A stretch of 64,000 bases of DNA from Sphingobacteriales bacterium (GTDB lineage Bacteria; Bacteroidota; Bacteroidia; Chitinophagales; CAIOSU01): contig JAIXUD010000007.1 of assembly GCA_027483645.1 (NCBI GenBank), positions 62,001 to 126,000 on the forward strand, read 5' to 3'. The translations under genes were made by a program, and so were the position numbers. The stretch's first letter is position 1. The number at the start of each line of letters is the position of its first letter. The notes under the pieces were generated by a model. The model made no database searches. It worked only from the letters and a program-made list of their open reading frames with translations, and was not told the DNA's origin. This document shows positions 63,744-64,000 of the stretch, piece after piece.

Positions 63744-64000
63744 TTAAAACTGCAAATAAATAAACGGCACCATATCCGCCGAAACTGACTGATAAATGAC
63801 GAAAACCACAAAAACAGAGAACGCTACCTGCAATGAAGCTGGCGCATCAATGAAAGTTTGCTCAGCCTTGCCCTTCCAGCTATATGGTAGCCAATGCAAT
63901 ATCAACCCTAAAGCCGCAACTGCAAACACCCATTTGTAAGACCATATCACCTTCGGTATCAGCTCCCAAGCAAAGTTATTAGCTACCTGATGGAAGAAAG
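63744..64000 (-). CDS. MBOAT-family O-acyltransferase, C-terminal part (gene runs off the window)
   Basis: The open frame continues to the window edge. Its last 85 codons read FFHQVANNFAWELIPKVIW, then WVFAVAALGLILHWLPYSWK, and end FIYLQF at the stop (63744). This is the C-terminal pair of membrane helices of AlgI-like MBOAT acyltransferases in Bacteroidota, which add acyl groups to polysaccharide or other surface polymers. A GTG at 63950 is internal, not the start. The N-terminal three quarters lie outside. Confidence 0.8.
   Translation of the reverse strand, partial: FFHQVANNFAWELIPKVIWSYKWVFAVAALGLILHWLPYSWKGKAEQTFIDAPASLQVAFSVFVVFVIYQSVSADMVPFIYLQF

Overview
The window looks like a chromosomal segment of a member of the Bacteroidota. 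The evidence is three secreted proteins ending in type IX secretion (T9SS) sorting domains, promoter elements of the TTTG/TAnnTTTG type instead of -35/-10 boxes, a general lack of Shine-Dalgarno sequences, ExbB/ExbD, a DUF4476 protein, a fused response-regulator/thioredoxin-reductase-like protein, and many lipoproteins of the S-C or A-C lipobox type. A lineage near Chitinophagales or Sphingobacteriales is a guess. No rRNA, tRNA, CRISPR array, transposase or prophage was seen.

Layout. 1-4.2 kb: SdpR/SdpI-like pair, a frameshifted LURP-one/scramblase-like gene, a DUF1835 protein, and ExbB-ExbD. 4.4-7.7 kb: one AT-rich gene for a GHKL ATPase with a nuclease-like C-terminus, lying between inverted copies of a repeat of about 110 bp; this is the best candidate for a poorly described defence-type system. 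7.7-9.5 kb: aspartate kinase and an acetyltransferase. 9.8-12.1 kb: a collagen-like surface protein with an S74-type C-terminus. 12.8-17 kb: TPR lipoprotein-thrS-infC-rpmI-rplT. 17.3-25.3 kb: fabD, envelope proteins, a PLP sulfur-amino-acid enzyme, DinB, the REC-TrxR fusion and an iron alcohol dehydrogenase. 25.5-33 kb: a giant surface beta-protein, dnaA and a T9SS cargo. 33.4-39.9 kb: NnrDE, two membrane proteins, kbl, a YtxH/holin-like operon, a gene remnant and a hydrolase. 39.9-50.5 kb: RNA m5C methyltransferase, radA, a 55-codon small gene, htpG, a PIN toxin-antitoxin pair with a nonsense codon in the toxin, a HAD protein, dnaJ, grpE, thioredoxin and thioesterase. 50.7-64 kb: DUF4476, SUI1/YciH, hydrolase, Uma2, two T9SS cargos, an orphan anti-sigma-like pair, a histidine kinase, gluQ, a small lipoprotein and the 3' end of an MBOAT acyltransferase.

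Functional themes are translation and proteostasis (thrS/infC/rpmI/rplT, grpE-dnaJ, htpG, gluQ, SUI1), replication and repair (dnaA, radA), and the cell envelope.

The intergenic DNA is unusual. It is filled with several unrelated families of short-word repeats: GGACCATGG-type words, TGTCTTG heptamers, AGTATCAAGTA words, CAATCAAC words and ACCACTAAGAACAC words. There is also a REP-like two-palindrome element at five loci, twice as a head-to-head inverted pair. Some of these words reach into gene ends and have changed predicted protein termini.
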